From Leucobacter chromiiresistens (GTDB lineage Bacteria > Actinomycetota > Actinomycetes > Actinomycetales > Microbacteriaceae): a stretch of DNA of 64,000 bases. The stretch covers positions 2,108,001 to 2,172,000 of the forward strand of contig NZ_FNKB01000001.1 of the NCBI RefSeq assembly GCF_900102345.1. The letters are read 5' to 3'. Positions 42,258-55,988 of the stretch are shown in pieces; positions within the stretch are counted from its first letter, which is position 1; each line of letters opens with the position of its first letter. Position numbers and translations under genes: made by a program. The notes beneath the pieces are model-generated. The model saw only the letters and a list, made by a program, of their open reading frames with translations, was not told where the DNA came from and made no database searches.

Positions 42258-43239
42258 ACAGGTTCTCGCCCCCGAGCGCGTCACGTTCCTCCTCTCGCTC
42301 GTCGCCTATCTGCAAGACGCGGGGTCGGCCACCGTCGCCGAGCTCGCGGAGCGCTTCTCGATGCCGCCCGAGCTGGTGCGCAGCCTCGTCCGCTTCCTGG
42401 GCACCGCGGGGGTTCCGGGCGAGACGCTGAACTATCAGCACGAGGACCTCTTCGACATCGACTGGGACGCGCTCGAGCAGCAGGACGTGGTGAGCCTCAC
42501 GCGCACCGTCGCGGTCGACGACGCGCCCCGCTTCGCGCCGATGGAGACGGCGGCCCTGATCGCGGGTCTGCAGGCGCTCACGGGCATGCTCGGTCCCGAG
42601 GACGCCGAGCTCGCTCGGGCCACCGCGGCGAAGCTCGGATCGGCACTGGGCGCCGGCGCCGCTGCGCCGATGTCGGTGACGGAGGGGCCGGGCGATGCCC
42701 GCGTGCCGCGGCTCGTGGCGGCGATCGAGGCGGATCGCCCGGTGTCGTTCGTCTATCGCGACGCCTCGGGCTCGGACTCCCGTCGCACCGTCCGTCCGCA
42801 CTCCCTCACCCAGGGGTCGGGTACCTGGTACCTCCGCGCGTACTGCTTCGACCGCGCCGCCGACCGGACGTTCCGGGTCGATCAGATGCGCGACATCGCG
42901 GTCGGGGAGTCGGCTGCGCTCGGCGGTGCTGCGCCCGTCCAGGATTCCGCCGCGCACTCGTCCGCGTCCCGTTCGGCCGGCGACGAGGCTCCCGCGATGA
43001 CGCACCTCATCGCCCGCGTGTCCGAGACCGCGCTCCAGCACCTCGCCGGCTTCGCCCCGGAGGTGCTGGAGCAGGCGGACGACGGCAGGGTCCGCGTGCG
43101 GATCGAGGCCTGGCACCGGGGCACCGCGGTGCAGGTCGTCCAGGTGCTGCCGGGCGGCGTCGAGATCGAATCGCCGGAGTCCGCGCGGGCGGCCGTGCGC
43201 GAGTGGACGGATCGCGCTCTCGCGGCGTACGGCGCCTGA
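42250..43239 (+). CDS. pafC: WYL-domain transcription regulator PafC
   Basis: Partner of PafB, 329 residues. GTG at 42250 gives MRKQVLAPERVTFLLSLVAYLQDAGSATVAELAERF (winged helix); the WYL domain (about 155-230) has VSFVYRDASG and WYLRAYCFDRAADRTFRVDQM, and a C-terminal WCX-like part follows. Overlaps pafB by 8 nt. Next gene is tatC; no tatA lies between, unlike the common pafB-pafC-tatA-tatC order. Confidence 0.92.
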   Translation: MRKQVLAPERVTFLLSLVAYLQDAGSATVAELAERFSMPPELVRSLVRFLGTAGVPGETLNYQHEDLFDIDWDALEQQDVVSLTRTVAVDDAPRFAPMETAALIAGLQALTGMLGPEDAELARATAAKLGSALGAGAAAPMSVTEGPGDARVPRLVAAIEADRPVSFVYRDASGSDSRRTVRPHSLTQGSGTWYLRAYCFDRAADRTFRVDQMRDIAVGESAALGGAAPVQDSAAHSSASRSAGDEAPAMTHLIARVSETALQHLAGFAPEVLEQADDGRVRVRIEAWHRGTAVQVVQVLPGGVEIESPESARAAVREWTDRALAAYGA

Positions 43240-43271
43240 AGGATTCGACGCGCACGCCGAGACCGCTGGGA

Positions 43272-43277
43272 TAGACT
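43272..43277 (+). promoter_or_regulatory. Leaderless-type -10 of tatC
   Basis: TAGACT, 6 nt before ATG 43284. Confidence 0.5.
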
Positions 43278-43283
43278 GAGCGA

Positions 43284-44135
43284 ATGGCAGAGCGGGGTCG
43301 GAAGCGGCGCAATTCCGAGGGGCGCATGAGCCTCGGAGAGCACCTCGTCGAGTTCCGCAAGCGGCTCCTGATCTCGGCTGCGGCCATCGTCGTCGCGCTC
43401 GTGGCCGGCTGGTTCCTGTCGACCTGGGTGTGGGAGATGCTCCGCAAGCCCATCAACGATCTCGAGATGCAGGGCCGCGATGCGATCATCTCGTACGGCG
43501 ACATCTCGAGCGGCTTCGACACGAAGGTGCAGATCGCGCTCTTCATCGCGGTGCTCATCGCCTCTCCCGTGTGGCTGTACCAGGTGTGGGCGTTCCTCGC
43601 GCCGGGTCTCACCCGGCGTGAGAAGCTCACGGGCATCGGGTTCATCGGTGCGGCCGTGCCGCTCTTCCTCGGCGGGGCCTACGCGGGCTGGCTCGTCCTC
43701 CCGAACATCGTGCGCCTCATGGCGAGCTTCCAGCCGGAGGAGGACGCGTTCTACCTCACGGCGCGCAACTACCTCGACTTCGCGATCAAGCTGCTCCTGG
43801 CCGTCGGGGTCGGCTTCGTGCTGCCGGTGCTGCTCGTGATGCTCAACTTCATCGGCGTGCTCCGCGGCGCGTCGATCATCCGGAGCTGGCGGGTCGCGAT
43901 CCTCGTCATCGTGCTGTTCGCAGCGATCGCCACCCCCGCGGCCGACCTGATGAGCATGTTCCTGCTCGCCGCACCCATCATCGTGCTGTACTTCGCGGCC
44001 GCCGGCGTCGCGATCCTCCACGATCGACGCGTCGACAAGCGGCGCGCGACCGAGCTCGCCGAGTACGACCTCGACGAGACGGCCGACCATGAAGCCGGAA
44101 CGGGCGATTCCGGGCCCGCGAGAGGACGTCGATGA
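43284..44135 (+). CDS. tatC: Twin-arginine translocase subunit TatC
   Basis: Receptor of the Tat pathway, binding twin-arginine signal peptides and recruiting TatB/TatA. The 283-residue protein has six hydrophobic helices, the N-terminal MSLGEHLVEFRKRLL motif (equivalent to the E. coli HL..LR motif) and FVLPVLLVMLNFIGVL. The C-terminal tail is charged. ATGA overlap with the following helicase gene. tatA is not in the window. Confidence 0.95.
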   Translation: MAERGRKRRNSEGRMSLGEHLVEFRKRLLISAAAIVVALVAGWFLSTWVWEMLRKPINDLEMQGRDAIISYGDISSGFDTKVQIALFIAVLIASPVWLYQVWAFLAPGLTRREKLTGIGFIGAAVPLFLGGAYAGWLVLPNIVRLMASFQPEEDAFYLTARNYLDFAIKLLLAVGVGFVLPVLLVMLNFIGVLRGASIIRSWRVAILVIVLFAAIATPAADLMSMFLLAAPIIVLYFAAAGVAILHDRRVDKRRATELAEYDLDETADHEAGTGDSGPARGRR

Positions 44136-46432
44136 TCACTGCAGGGCACCCGGAACAGCCCGGCGGCAGTGCGCTCGACGCGTTCTCCGCGCGTCTCGAG
44201 TACCCGCTCGACGGGTTTCAGCGCACCGCGTGCGAGCGCCTCGAGGAGGGCCGCAGCGTGCTCGTCGCCGCGCCCACCGGATCGGGCAAGACGACGGTGG
44301 CGGAGTTCGCGGTGTACCTCGCGCGGCGCGAGCGGGATGCGCGCATCTTCTACACCGCCCCGATCAAGGCTCTGTCGAATCAGAAGTTCCGCGAGCTCTG
44401 CGACGAGTACGGGGAGGACGAGGTGGGGCTGCTCACCGGAGACGTGAATCTGCGCTCCGACGCCCCGATCATCGTGATGACGACCGAGGTGCTCCGCAAC
44501 ATGATCTACGCGGGGTCGGATGCCCTCGACGATCTCGAGTTCGTGGTGCTCGACGAGGTGCACTACCTGGGCGACCGGTTCCGTGGTGCGGTGTGGGAGG
44601 AGATCATCCTGCATCTCCCGCCCGCCGTGCGCCTCGTGTCGCTCTCGGCGACGGTGTCGAACGCCGAGGAGTTCGGCGACTGGATGCATGCGGTGCGCGG
44701 CGACACCGACGTGATCCTCTCGGAGCACCGACCCGTGCCGCTCTATCAGCACGTGCTCACCTCGCGCGCGCTGCTGCCGCTGTACGTCGATCGCGCCGGG
44801 GAGCTCGCCACGGGCGGGCGCGTCAACCCCGAGCTGTACGCGCTCGACCGGCGCGGCGGGTGGCGGGATCGCGACGGCGACCGGGGCCGGGATCGCGGTC
44901 GCGGCCGGGGCGAGCGCTCCCGGGGGCGGCCGCCGGTGCGGCGCACGCGTCGCATCTCGCGCGCCGACATCGCACGGGCGCTCGACGAGACGGATCTCGT
45001 TCCGGCGATCGTCTTCATCTTCAGCCGGAACGGCTGCGACCAGGCGGTGCGCCAGTGCCTCATGGAGGGCATCACGCTGACGAGCCGCGAGGAGCGCGAC
45101 GAGATCCGCCGCATCGCCCGGGCCGAGGTCGCGGGGATGAGCGAGGAGGAGCGACGCGTGCTCGGCGTGCGCGAGTGGCTCGCCGGGCTCGAACGGGGCG
45201 TCGCGGCGCATCACGCCGGTCTCCTCCCGGCGTTCAAGGCGGTCGTCGAGCGCTTGTTCCAGCGTCGGCTCGTGAAGCTCGTCTTCGCGACGGAGACGCT
45301 GGCGCTCGGCATCAACATGCCCGCGCGCGCCGTCGTCATCGAGCGGTTGGACAAGTTCAACGGCGAGCAGCGCGTGCCCCTCACCTCGGGCGAGTTCACG
45401 CAGCTCACCGGTCGGGCCGGCCGACGCGGCATCGACGACGAGGGCCACGCGGTCGTCGTGTGGGGCGACGACGTCGACCTGGAGGCGCTCGCGCATCTCG
45501 CCGGCGCGCGCTCCTTCCCGGTGCGGTCGAGCTTCCGCCCGACCGCGAACATGACGGTCAACCTGCTGCAGCGCATGGACCGCGCGCACGTGCGCGAGAT
45601 GCTCGAGCTCTCGTTCGCGCAGTTCCAGGCGGATCGAGCGGTCGTGGATCAGGCGCGCGAACTGCGCGCCGAGCAGGAGTCGCTCGCGGGCTACGACGCG
45701 GCTGCGCGGCGCGCGCAGGGCTCGGACCGGAAGCGCTGGGAGGATCGCGCGCGCAAACTTCGGCGTCGCGTCGAACGCGGCCGACGCCAGATCGCGTCGC
45801 GCACGGGCACGATCGCGCGCACCTTCGACCGCGTGGTGGAGCAGCTGCTCGAGCTCGGCTACCTGGAATCCGACGGTGCGCAGGACCCGAGGGTGACCTC
45901 GTGGGGCAACCTCCTCCGCCGCATCTACGGCGATCGCGACCTGCTCGTCGCCGAGTGCATCCGCGAAGACGCCTGGCGCGGGCTCGACGCCGCGGGCCTC
46001 GCGGTGATGTGCTGCGTGCTGAGCTACGAGCCGCGGCGCGACGACGAGGGCGACCCGCGTCTGCCCGGGGGAGCGGCGTTCGCCGCCGCGCACGACCGTG
46101 TGCTCGACATCTGGGTGCGCCTCGACGATCTCGCCGAGCGGTCGCGCCTGCCCCGCGGCGAGATGCCGCATGCCGGCCTCGCGATGACGATGCACGCGTG
46201 GGCGACCGGCCGCCCGATCGAGCAGGTGCTCGAGATGGCGGGCATCGGCGCGGGCGACTTCGTGCGCTGGACGAAGCAGACGATCGATCTGCTCGACCAG
46301 GTGGCGCAGGCGTGCGAGACGGCGGTGCTCGACGGCGTCGAGCCGGATCGGCTGGGCGGCCTCGCCCGTCTCGCGCGCGAGGCGAAGCGCGCCGTGAAGC
46401 GGGGCATCGTCGAGGCCTCGAGCACCTCGTGA
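44132..46432 (+). CDS. helY: Ski2-like DEAD-box RNA helicase (HelY type)
   Basis: A 766-residue Ski2/Dob1-type helicase. Walker A VAAPTGSGKTTVAEFA at about 48, motif Ia YTAPIKALSNQKF, DEVH in VLDEVHYLGDRFRG, SAT in VSLSATVSN, and QLTGRAGRRGIDDEGHAVV. The region near residue 240 has a run of Arg/Gly/Asp repeats (RDRGRGRGERSRGR) probably a flexible RNA-contact loop. The C-terminal helical part is shorter than in many HelY proteins (often above 850 residues). A role in RNA processing is likely. Coupled to tatC and to lnt. Confidence 0.92.
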   Translation: MITAGHPEQPGGSALDAFSARLEYPLDGFQRTACERLEEGRSVLVAAPTGSGKTTVAEFAVYLARRERDARIFYTAPIKALSNQKFRELCDEYGEDEVGLLTGDVNLRSDAPIIVMTTEVLRNMIYAGSDALDDLEFVVLDEVHYLGDRFRGAVWEEIILHLPPAVRLVSLSATVSNAEEFGDWMHAVRGDTDVILSEHRPVPLYQHVLTSRALLPLYVDRAGELATGGRVNPELYALDRRGGWRDRDGDRGRDRGRGRGERSRGRPPVRRTRRISRADIARALDETDLVPAIVFIFSRNGCDQAVRQCLMEGITLTSREERDEIRRIARAEVAGMSEEERRVLGVREWLAGLERGVAAHHAGLLPAFKAVVERLFQRRLVKLVFATETLALGINMPARAVVIERLDKFNGEQRVPLTSGEFTQLTGRAGRRGIDDEGHAVVVWGDDVDLEALAHLAGARSFPVRSSFRPTANMTVNLLQRMDRAHVREMLELSFAQFQADRAVVDQARELRAEQESLAGYDAAARRAQGSDRKRWEDRARKLRRRVERGRRQIASRTGTIARTFDRVVEQLLELGYLESDGAQDPRVTSWGNLLRRIYGDRDLLVAECIREDAWRGLDAAGLAVMCCVLSYEPRRDDEGDPRLPGGAAFAAAHDRVLDIWVRLDDLAERSRLPRGEMPHAGLAMTMHAWATGRPIEQVLEMAGIGAGDFVRWTKQTIDLLDQVAQACETAVLDGVEPDRLGGLARLAREAKRAVKRGIVEASSTS

Positions 46433-48138
46433 GGCGAACGGAGCGCGCGACCCCGAAGCTCGTGCGCGCGCGGCTCGGCCGCGTCGGGGGTGACGGGGTT
46501 CCGCGTCTGCGCTGGCTCGTCGCCGTCGCCGCGGCGGTCATCGGTGGTCTCATGCTCGACGCCGCCACTCCTTCGCTCGGCTGGTGGCCGCTCGCGTTTC
46601 CCGCGGTCGCCCTCGTCGCCGCCGCCGTGTGGCACCAGCGCGCGCGCTGGGGCTTCGCGCTCGGCGCCATTGCGGGCGCCGCCTTCTGGATGCCGCACAT
46701 CAGCTGGCTCACCCTGTATCTCGGACCGGTTCCCTGGGCTGCGCTGTGCGCGGTGATGATCGCGTGGTTCGGGCTCTTCGGGCTCGCTGCCGCCGTCGCG
46801 AGCCGGGGGCTCGCACGGGTGCGCCGGCTCGACGGGCACCCCGTGCGGCTCGCGCTGGTGCAGGCCGCGACCGTGGCGGCGCTGTGGATGCTGCGCGAAC
46901 AGCTGCAGGGTGCCGTGCCGTACGGCGGCTTCGCCTGGGGGCGCCTCGCCACGACGCAGGCCGATGGCCCGATCCTGCAGGCCGTCTCCTGGCTCGGCTT
47001 CGCCGGCCTCTCAGCGGTGATCGCCCTCGCCGGAGTGCTGCCGATCGCGCTCGCCCTGGCTCCGCGGGTCCCCGCGAGGAGCGGGACGGGAAGCCGGAGC
47101 GCCGGTCGAGGTGCGCGGGCTCGCCGGTCGATGGCGGGCGCGGCCGTCTCACTCGCCATCCTCGTCGCGCTCGCCCTCGTGCCTGCCGCGGCGCTGGAGC
47201 AGACCGGATCGCTGCGGGTCGGCGCCGTGCAGGGCAACTCGAAGTCGGGGATCTTCGACGATCGGGAAGCCGGCGGGGTGATCCGCGACCACTTCGCCGC
47301 GACGGAGGAGATGCTCGACGAGCTGGAGGCGGAGGGGGAGTCCGTCGACGTCATCGTCTGGCCGGAGAACAGCGCGGAGTTCAGCGCACCCGACAATCTG
47401 CTCCGCAGCCAGCGGCTCGCGAAGCTCGCCGAACGGGCGGGTGCGCCGATCGTCGTCGGCACGATCCTCGCGAACGACGACGGCACCTACAGCAACAGCT
47501 CCGTCGTCTGGGGGCCCGACGGCCCGACCGGGGCGCGCTACGACAAGCGGTATCCGGTGCCCTTCGCCGAGTACATGCCGAATCGCCCGTTCTTCCACGC
47601 GATCGTGCCCGATCTCGTCGACCTCGTGCAGCTCGAGTACGCGCCGGGCACCCGGCCCGCGGCGCTCGATGTCGAGACCCGGGCCGGCGAGGTGTCGGCG
47701 GGCATCGCCATCTGCTTCGACATCATCTTCGATCCGCAGTCCGTGCAGCTGGCGAGCGACGGCGCCGAGGTGATCTTCGCGCAGACCAACAACGCCGACT
47801 TCGGCAGAACGGACGAGAGCGCGCAGCAGCTCGCCATCGCGCGCACCCGCGCCGTCGAGATGGGGCGAGCCGTGGTGAACGACTCGACCGTCGGCACGAG
47901 CGCGATCGTCGCGCCGGACGGGCGCGACCTCGCGACGCTCATGCCGTTCACGCGGGATGCGATGGTGGCCGAGGTTCCGCTCGTCTCGGGCGCGACCCCG
48001 GCGCTCCGATTCGGCGCTGCGGTCGCGACCGCCATCACCGCGGTCGGGGTGCTCGGTCTCGCGACCGGTGTCGCCGCGCTGGTGCGCGCGCGCCGCTCGG
48101 AGCGGTCCGCGATCCCGCGCACCGACCCTCCCGCGTGA
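46429..48138 (+). CDS. lnt: Apolipoprotein N-acyltransferase
   Basis: Adds a third acyl chain to the lipoprotein N-terminal cysteine at the membrane. The 569-residue protein starts at GTG overlapping the helicase stop (GTGA). It has about seven N-terminal hydrophobic segments, a nitrilase domain from about residue 260 with Glu in VIVWPENSAEF, Lys in YDKRYPVPFAEYMP and Cys in IAICFDIIF, and a last helix near the C-terminus. Works after Lgt and the signal peptidase. Confidence 0.95.
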   Translation: MRRTERATPKLVRARLGRVGGDGVPRLRWLVAVAAAVIGGLMLDAATPSLGWWPLAFPAVALVAAAVWHQRARWGFALGAIAGAAFWMPHISWLTLYLGPVPWAALCAVMIAWFGLFGLAAAVASRGLARVRRLDGHPVRLALVQAATVAALWMLREQLQGAVPYGGFAWGRLATTQADGPILQAVSWLGFAGLSAVIALAGVLPIALALAPRVPARSGTGSRSAGRGARARRSMAGAAVSLAILVALALVPAAALEQTGSLRVGAVQGNSKSGIFDDREAGGVIRDHFAATEEMLDELEAEGESVDVIVWPENSAEFSAPDNLLRSQRLAKLAERAGAPIVVGTILANDDGTYSNSSVVWGPDGPTGARYDKRYPVPFAEYMPNRPFFHAIVPDLVDLVQLEYAPGTRPAALDVETRAGEVSAGIAICFDIIFDPQSVQLASDGAEVIFAQTNNADFGRTDESAQQLAIARTRAVEMGRAVVNDSTVGTSAIVAPDGRDLATLMPFTRDAMVAEVPLVSGATPALRFGAAVATAITAVGVLGLATGVAALVRARRSERSAIPRTDPPA

Positions 48139-48140
48139 TG

Positions 48141-48176
48141 CGCGCGACGACCCGAGCGCATGGCGGGTCGCGCGCG
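48141..48176. terminator. Bidirectional terminator between lnt and rbpA
   Basis: CGCGCGACGACCCG pairs with CGGGTCGCGCGCG (one small bulge) around a 9-nt loop, in the gap between convergent genes. Confidence 0.7.
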
Positions 48177-48202
48177 ACGCCCGGTGCTGCGCCGGCCCGC
48201 TG

Positions 48203-48559
48203 CTAGGCGGAGCCCCGACGCGAGCGCAGCAGGCGGAGCCGCTCCTCCAGCAGCTCCTCGAGCTCCTCGCGACTGCGGCGCTCGATCAGCATGTCCCAGG
48301 GGGTGCGCTGCGACGACTCCTTCTCCTCGAACTCGGCGCGCGCAGCCCGCCCGGCCTCGTCGTCGAGGAATCCGACCTCGCCGCTCTTCTGATCCACCCA
48401 CTCCGCGGGCGGCTCGGCGTCGGCGTCGAACATGATGGTGAAGCGCTGCCCGCGATCGGTGAGGTACTCCACCGGTCGACGGGGGGAGAGCTCGACGCCC
48501 TCCTCGCCCTGCAGACTGGTCGCGCCGATGCGCGTTCCGCGGAGTGTTCGATCAGCCAT
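48203..48559 (-). CDS. rbpA: RNA polymerase-binding protein RbpA
   Basis: Actinobacterial transcription activator that stabilises the housekeeping sigma factor on RNA polymerase. The 118-residue protein starts MADRTLRGTRIGATSLQGEEG, continues with a beta core PRRPVEYLTDRGQRFTIMFDADAEPPAEW and ends with the basic linker and sigma-interaction helix TPWDMLIERRSREELEELLEERL. No Cys, so it is of the zinc-free type. GAGGGGG ribosome site. Its presence agrees with the many extended -10 and TANNNT promoters seen here. Confidence 0.96.
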   Translation of the reverse strand: MADRTLRGTRIGATSLQGEEGVELSPRRPVEYLTDRGQRFTIMFDADAEPPAEWVDQKSGEVGFLDDEAGRAARAEFEEKESSQRTPWDMLIERRSREELEELLEERLRLLRSRRGSA

Positions 48560-48677
48560 GCGGGAACCCCCTCGTGTGTGCCGCCCACGCTGCCGGGGCG
48601 CCGTGCCTCCTCCTGCAGGGTACCCGGCGGTGGTGCGCGCGCGATAGCCCCGACCTGGGCATCCGCTGGTCGTCCAG

Positions 48678-48683
48678 TACCCT
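48678..48683 (+). promoter_or_regulatory. -10 element of the SDR gene
   Basis: TACCCT, about 35 nt before the GTG; the gene has its own GAGGAG ribosome site. Confidence 0.35.
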
Positions 48684-48718
48684 GGAACGACGGTAATCAC
48701 CACGATTGAGGAGTACAT

Positions 48719-49486
48719 GTGACCCAGATTCTCGAACCCGGCAGCCTCGCCGGCCGCCGCGCGCTCGTCACGGGGTCGTCCCGCGGGGTCGGCGCCGATA
48801 CGGCGCGCTACTTCGCGCAGGCGGGCGCGGACGTGGTCGTGAACTTCCGCAACAAGGCGCCGCGCGCCGAGAAGCTGGCGGCCGAGTTCCGCGAGCTCGG
48901 CGTTCGCGCACTCGTGCAGGGAGCCGATCTCACGGACCCCGAATCGGTGCAGAGCATGATGGATTCGGTGCGGAATGAGTTCGGGGGGCTTGACATTCTC
49001 GTGCTGAACGCCTCGGGCGGTATGGAGAGCAACATGGGCGAGGATTACGCGCTGCGTTTGAACCGCGACGCGCAGCTCTCGGTGCTGCAGGCGGCGCTGC
49101 CGCTCATGGGCGAGGGGTCGCGCGTGGTCTTCGTGACGAGCCATCAGGCGCACTTCATCCGCACGACCCCGACGATGCCGGAGTACGTACCCGTGGCGCA
49201 GTCGAAGCGGGCGGGGGAGGACGCGCTGCGCGAGCTCGTGCCCGATCTGGAGGCGCGCGGGATCGGGTTCACCGTGGTGTCGGGCGACATGATCGAGGGC
49301 ACCGTGACGGCGACCCTGCTCAACCGCCTGAATCCGGGTGCGATCGAGGCGCGCCGTGAGGAGGCGGGTCGGCTGTACAACGTCGCCGAGTTCGCGGCGG
49401 AGGTCGCTCGCGCCGCCGTCGACCCGGTGCCGGCGGACCACACGCGGCTCGTGGGAGATACGAGCGGGTTCACGCCCGAGGCGTGA
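48719..49486 (+). CDS. Short-chain dehydrogenase/reductase with a replaced catalytic Tyr
   Basis: A 255-residue Rossmann protein. Cofactor loop TGSSRGVG at residues 19-26, ADLTD, and LNASGG (NAG equivalent) at about 98. The usual YxxxK is not present: the aligned line is VPVAQSKRAGEDAL, with Val where Tyr is expected before AQSK, although a Tyr lies four residues earlier. Either an unusual subgroup or a protein without classical SDR catalysis. Start GTG at 48719 has GAGGAG at good distance. Downstream is a 16-bp palindrome. Substrate unknown. Confidence 0.88.
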   Translation: MTQILEPGSLAGRRALVTGSSRGVGADTARYFAQAGADVVVNFRNKAPRAEKLAAEFRELGVRALVQGADLTDPESVQSMMDSVRNEFGGLDILVLNASGGMESNMGEDYALRLNRDAQLSVLQAALPLMGEGSRVVFVTSHQAHFIRTTPTMPEYVPVAQSKRAGEDALRELVPDLEARGIGFTVVSGDMIEGTVTATLLNRLNPGAIEARREEAGRLYNVAEFAAEVARAAVDPVPADHTRLVGDTSGFTPEA

Positions 49487-49500
49487 ACCCGGCGTGCGCG

Positions 49501-49549
49501 GTGTTCGATAATCGGACGGCTATGCGGTCGTTTTCCGATTATCGAACAC
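49501..49549. repeat. Perfect 16-bp inverted repeat, AT-rich for this genome
   Basis: GTGTTCGATAATCGGA and TCCGATTATCGAACAC around a 17-nt loop, 14 nt after the SDR stop. Each arm itself contains the small palindrome CGATAATCG. CGTGCGC occurs on both flanks. May be a terminator, a paired protein-binding site or a tiny mobile-element relic. Confidence 0.75.
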
Positions 49550-49700
49550 TACGCCGTGCGCCCTCGCGGGCGGTGGCGGCGCCCCCGTGTTTCGAGAGTG
49601 TTTCGCGCCGGAGTCGTGTGCGGAAGAAGTCAAGGAAACCCGTCGAAAATTCGGCATTCGAGGGCGCGCCTCCGAATCCCGAGCACATCGTGCGTTCACG
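49550..49700. other. Non-coding region upstream of gltB
   Basis: Part of a 351-bp gap. The gltB frame stays open through it, but there is no start with a ribosome site and the encoded sequence does not resemble the family, so I regard it as untranslated. Confidence 0.55.
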
Positions 49701-49705
49701 TGCAC

Positions 49706-49734
49706 GTTTCACCGAAGAAACGGAGTGCTACATT
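49706..49734 (+). promoter_or_regulatory. gltB promoter region with a GlnR-like site
   Basis: GTTTC - 6 nt - GAAAC (49706-49721) lies 7 nt before a possible -10, TACATT (49729-49734). The half-site GAAAC is one half of the actinobacterial GlnR consensus. Regulation by nitrogen status is inference. Confidence 0.35.
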
Positions 49735-49837
49735 CGGAGCTCAGTCACCGCATGCCGGCGCGAGCTCCTCCGGATCCGCCCCGCGCGCAGCGGATTCGCA
49801 CGGGACCGACGTCGTCCCCCAGATCGAGAGGACGTCG

Positions 49838-54482
<4,645 letters not shown>

Positions 54483-54490
<8 letters not shown>

Positions 54491-55934
54491 TCCGCGCGGA
54501 TTCCTGAAGGTGCGCGAGCGCGAGCTCGCGCCGAAGCGACCGGTCGCCCTGCGGCTCAAGGACTGGCGGGAGGTCGTCGATCCGGCCGACCCGAAGCTCG
54601 TCGCCAAGCAGGCCTCGCGCTGCATGGACTGCGGTGTCGCCTTCTGCCACCAGGGGTGCCCCCTGGGCAACCTCATCCCCGAGTGGAACGACCTCATGTT
54701 CCGCGGGCGCGAGCACGAGGCGATCGAGCGTCTGCACGCGACGAACAACTTCCCGGAGTTCACGGGTCGCGCGTGCCCGGCGCCCTGCGAGTCGGCGTGC
54801 GTGCTCGGCATCAACCAGCCGGCGGTCACGATCAAGCAGATCGAGAACAGCATCATCGATCAGGCGTTCCTGAACGGGTGGGTGGTGCCGATGCCGCCGT
54901 CACGGCTCACCGGCAAGACGGTCGCGGTCGTCGGATCGGGCCCGGCCGGGCTCGCAGCCGCGCAGCAGCTCACCCGCGCCGGCCACACGGTGGCCGTCTA
55001 CGAGCGCGACGAGGAGCCCGGCGGGCTGCTCCGGTACGGCATCCCCGATTTCAAGCTCGAGAAGAGTCTCGTCGCCCGGCGCATCGAGCAGCTGAAGGCG
55101 GAGGGCACGCGGTTCCGCTGCGGGGTCGAGATCGGACGCGACATGTCGTGGAGCGAGCTGCGCCGACGCTACGACGCCGTCGTCGTCGCCACGGGCGCGA
55201 CGGTGGCGCGCGAACTGCCCCTGCCCGGCCGCGAACTTGACGGCATCCTGCCCGCGATGACCTACCTCGCCGCATCGAACCGACTGCAGTCGGGCGCGCT
55301 CTCGGCGACACCGTTCGACGCCGCGGGCAAGCACGTCATCGTCATCGGCGGCGGCGACACGGGCGCCGACTGCATCGGCACCGCCCACCGTCAGGGCGCG
55401 GCCTCCGTGACGAACCTGGCGATCGGCAAGAAGCCCTCCGAGTTCCGCACCGCGGGGCAGCCCTGGCCCGTGCACCCGACCCTGTTCGAGGTGTCGAGCT
55501 CGCACGAGGAGGGCGGCGAGCGCCGCTTCCTGGCGTCGACCGTCGAGTTCGTCGGGAACGATCGCGGCGAAGTGACCGGGCTCCGGGTCGCCGAGACCGA
55601 GTACACGGACGCCGGGCGGGCGCCGAAGGCCGGCACGGAGCAGCTGCTCGCCGCCGACCTGGTGCTGATCGCCATGGGCTTCACGGGCCCCGAGGAGATC
55701 GAGGATCCCGCGCATCGCATCGAGCGCTCCCCGCGAGGGGCGTTCGAACGGGATCGCGACTACGCGACCGGTCTCCCCGGCGTCTTCGTCGCGGGCGACG
55801 CCGGTCGCGGTCAGTCGCTGATCGTCTGGGCCATCGCCGAGGGGCGGGCGGTCGCCGCATCCGTCGACCGGTATCTGACCGGCGGCACCGTGCTGCCGAG
55901 CCCCGTCACGGCCCACGATCGGGCCTTCGCGTAG
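54483..55934 (+). CDS. gltD: Glutamate synthase small subunit
   Basis: Passes electrons from NADPH to GltB. The 483-residue protein has the N-terminal 4Fe-4S segment CMDCGVAFCHQGCPLGN and CPAPCESACVLG, FAD motif VVGSGPAGLAAAQQL at about 143, GIPDFKLEK, NADPH motif IGGGDTGADCIGTA and a C-terminal FVAGDAGRGQSLIVWAI. Starts inside the gltB 3' end (8-nt overlap), so translation is coupled. Confidence 0.97.
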
Positions 55935-55976
55935 ACGCCCCCGGGCCCGCCGCGCGGCGCAGCCCGCGGCGGGGGA

Positions 55977-55982
55977 TACGCT
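55977..55982 (+). promoter_or_regulatory. Leaderless-type -10 of the methyltransferase gene
   Basis: TACGCT, 6 nt (GGGCGG) before ATG 55989. Confidence 0.5.
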
Positions 55983-55988
55983 GGGCGG

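Noticed and set aside
44089..46428. A plus-strand frame of about 780 codons opening before lnt
   Set aside because: It is a second frame across the helicase gene, which has all its motifs in another frame; only the part from GTG 46429 is lnt.
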